From: Lineus longissimus
Lineage: Eukaryota; Nemertea; Pilidiophora; Heteronemertea; Lineidae
Length of the DNA stretch: 64,000 nt
Reading direction: 5' to 3'
NCBI RefSeq assembly: GCF_910592395.1
Contig: NC_088309.1
Coordinates: forward strand, 2,234,501-2,298,500
The translations under genes and the position numbers were made by a program. Position 1 is the first letter of the stretch; every line of letters starts with the position of its first letter. The notes beneath the pieces were generated by a model. It saw only the letters and a list, made by a program, of their open reading frames with translations. It searched no databases and was not told where the DNA came from. Shown one piece after another: positions 62,070-64,000 of the stretch.

Positions 62070-64000
62070 CGTGCTAGGTCATCAGCATCTGTGAGAGAGA
62101 AGAAGAGAAGGGTCAGAATTGCAATAAACTTAGCAGACATCTGTCGTCTTTGTATGACAGTTGTACCGATTCTGATGGTTTTGTCATAATGTTTTGTCAT
62201 CAACCCCTGTAAAACAGAAAACATGTCATTGCTCTCTCTTCAGAACTCTTGACTATCAACAGATGGGAATTGACCTTTATTGGTCTCCTTTTTGAAGCTC
62301 TTGATTGCAAAATCAATGGAGATCATTATTGATATATATATATATATATGTTGTTGTCATATTGCCAGACGAGATGAGTATATAATCCCACCCAATATCA
62401 TATTAATAACCGGCATCTAGAGACAGATGGGAATATCTAAAACATTAATCAACAACCACGGCCTTATTTTTATTGTTCATTGTGAAGCAGGAGGAACACA
62501 TGTTCCTTTAACGCAATTCGTGGAAGTCGTCATGGCCCGAAACTGTAGTGAAATGAATCACCGATATTCACCATATGGATCAAGTACTAATCCCACAAAT
62601 GCTACATTGCCATCTAGAGTTTGTCAAGGTAGGCTTTTGGTATCACATGTAGTAACCTCTGATTTAGTCTTATGAAATACAGTAACGGCATTTGACTGCA
62701 AAACTATGGATAATTAGAATCATCTGACTAAAAAACTTCCTGGCATGGCATCCCTAGGCAAATGAATAACATACACACGGGATCGAGATGAACATTATGA
62801 AAGGATCCTCACCACTTTCACATTGAAATCAGAAATCCGATGTGCAAATAGAGCTTTTCCAATATGGCATTGTAGCTATTAAAAACTGTCAATAAATCGA
62901 TACAATTGATGAAAAATAACTCGTTTGTAAAGCACGCCTACACATGGCCTGCTTCTATCCATGCAGTATGAGTGAGATACTGGTACTTTTACTAGCTTAG
63001 ATGGTACTGTGGAGCTCTTGTTGGCCCCAGTTGCACGTCATACACGTGATGCTCAGTCATGAGTGACGTCATTCTGTGTTTGGTGGTCGAAAACTGCTGG
63101 CTGACATTGTCTCTTTGTAGACATGTGGGTACACCATATAAATATGAGTTTTTATTAAAGCGGAGTTAAAATCACCATGCAATCCAAATTTACATTAAGT
63201 TGGTGATTGAATTACGAAGATTTCGTAATTTATTACGAAATACATTACGGAACTGGTTGATCACCAGACTCTTGTAGATCATGGGGCAATGGTAATGGTG
63301 ACCATCATACCAAGAAGAAAGGAAGGAGCTTTATCGAATATAAAGAAGTGCCTGAATCCCGCATGCCTGCGTCCCATCTGCTGGTTAAACCAACTGATGA
63401 TAACACATCTCGCCATTTGGGAGAGGATTAATTGATTGCAATTAAAATGAATAATCGCAAGTAGTGGATGTAATTTGTTTGAACACATTGAAAATGAAAT
63501 GGCAATGGTAAGACATAAGAAACTTGACATGTATACTACATGTATTCTTATATCGGGGCGGAACAGTTACATGTAAACTAGATCACTTATTTCCAATGTC
63601 TACTCATTTTGATAACAAAAGACAATAAACTTATTGAAATGCTTCGTGCGCTATTTGTAGTCCCTGGCAACGGACGCCATGGCGCGGAGGAGTGTGTCAT
63701 CGACTGGTTCGATGGAAACGGTTATTGAAACAGATTCAGTGATTTACGGCCAATGTGTGCATGGTGACGATTAGGATGCATTGCTGGTCAAACAAGGTAT
63801 GATGATGAGTCCTGCACAGGCATGGACTGCATAGGGCCCGACTGGTGGAAAACATTTATGGCCAGAGAAAATGAGGAGGAAATGAGGAAAAGCATTTGAT
63901 GATGGACTGTCTCTCATCAGGTCATCTCGTCTGTAACTCGTTGCATTTGCAGAATTTTCATAAATCACCTAGGCGAAAATATATTCCCCCGCTGCTATTT
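62070..64000. other. 5' flank of tetraspan gene; no certain gene
   Basis: It contains a (TA)n run at 62332-62349 and a hairpin ATTTCGTAA/TTACGAAAT at 63220-63241. At 63679-63774 there is an ATG in good context (ACGCCATGG) opening a 31-codon Ser/Thr-rich frame that might be the first exon of a gene running off the right edge. None of this is firm. Confidence 0.3.

Overview
The window is nuclear DNA of an intron-rich animal. Nearly every gene is split into short exons with GT-AG borders. The proteins that can be assembled are typical of bilaterians: NIPSNAP, CCDC42, a SKICH-type inositol 5-phosphatase, ARMC6, bleomycin hydrolase, TFIIS, FANCJ/BRIP1, a SEC14-like CRAL-TRIO/GOLD protein and a CD20-like tetraspan. 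The compact genes, decayed short inverted-repeat elements and absence of vertebrate-type repeats suggest a marine invertebrate, perhaps a lophotrochozoan. The phylum cannot be fixed from sequence alone. No rRNA, tRNA, CRISPR array or autonomous transposon was recognised.

Layout, left to right: about 3.2 kb without a recognised gene; NIPSNAP (-, 3231-6936); CCDC42 (+, 7632-10064), divergent from NIPSNAP with an RFX X-box-like site between them; an unusually large 5-phosphatase gene (-, 13117-23110) whose exons encode two complete catalytic+SKICH modules joined in frame; ARMC6 (-, 24037-26390); BLMH (+, 27158-31540), divergent from ARMC6; a tandem satellite of 52-53 bp units (about 33.1-35.15 kb) between the converging 3' ends of BLMH and TFIIS; TFIIS (-, 36137-37358); BRIP1/FANCJ (+, 38305-50868, 31 coding exons), divergent from TFIIS; a SEC14L-type gene (+, 53514-58401); and a tetraspan gene (-, 61173-62069).

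Exon coordinates were read by eye from splice signals. For every multi-exon gene the exon lengths add up to a whole number of codons, and the product length is near that of the family: CCDC42 314 aa, BLMH 452, TFIIS 302, ARMC6 469, SEC14L 413, NIPSNAP 267/268. This is strong internal support.

The genes do not form a pathway. They are housekeeping genes in mitochondria (NIPSNAP), cilia/sperm (CCDC42), phosphoinositide signalling, proteolysis, transcription elongation, DNA crosslink repair and lipid transfer, partly arranged as divergent pairs. The most notable features are the double 5-phosphatase, a pair of alternative homologous exons in NIPSNAP, a cysteine-rich C-terminal module and an extra cassette exon in FANCJ, and a 97-bp tandem duplication that copies a FANCJ splice donor.
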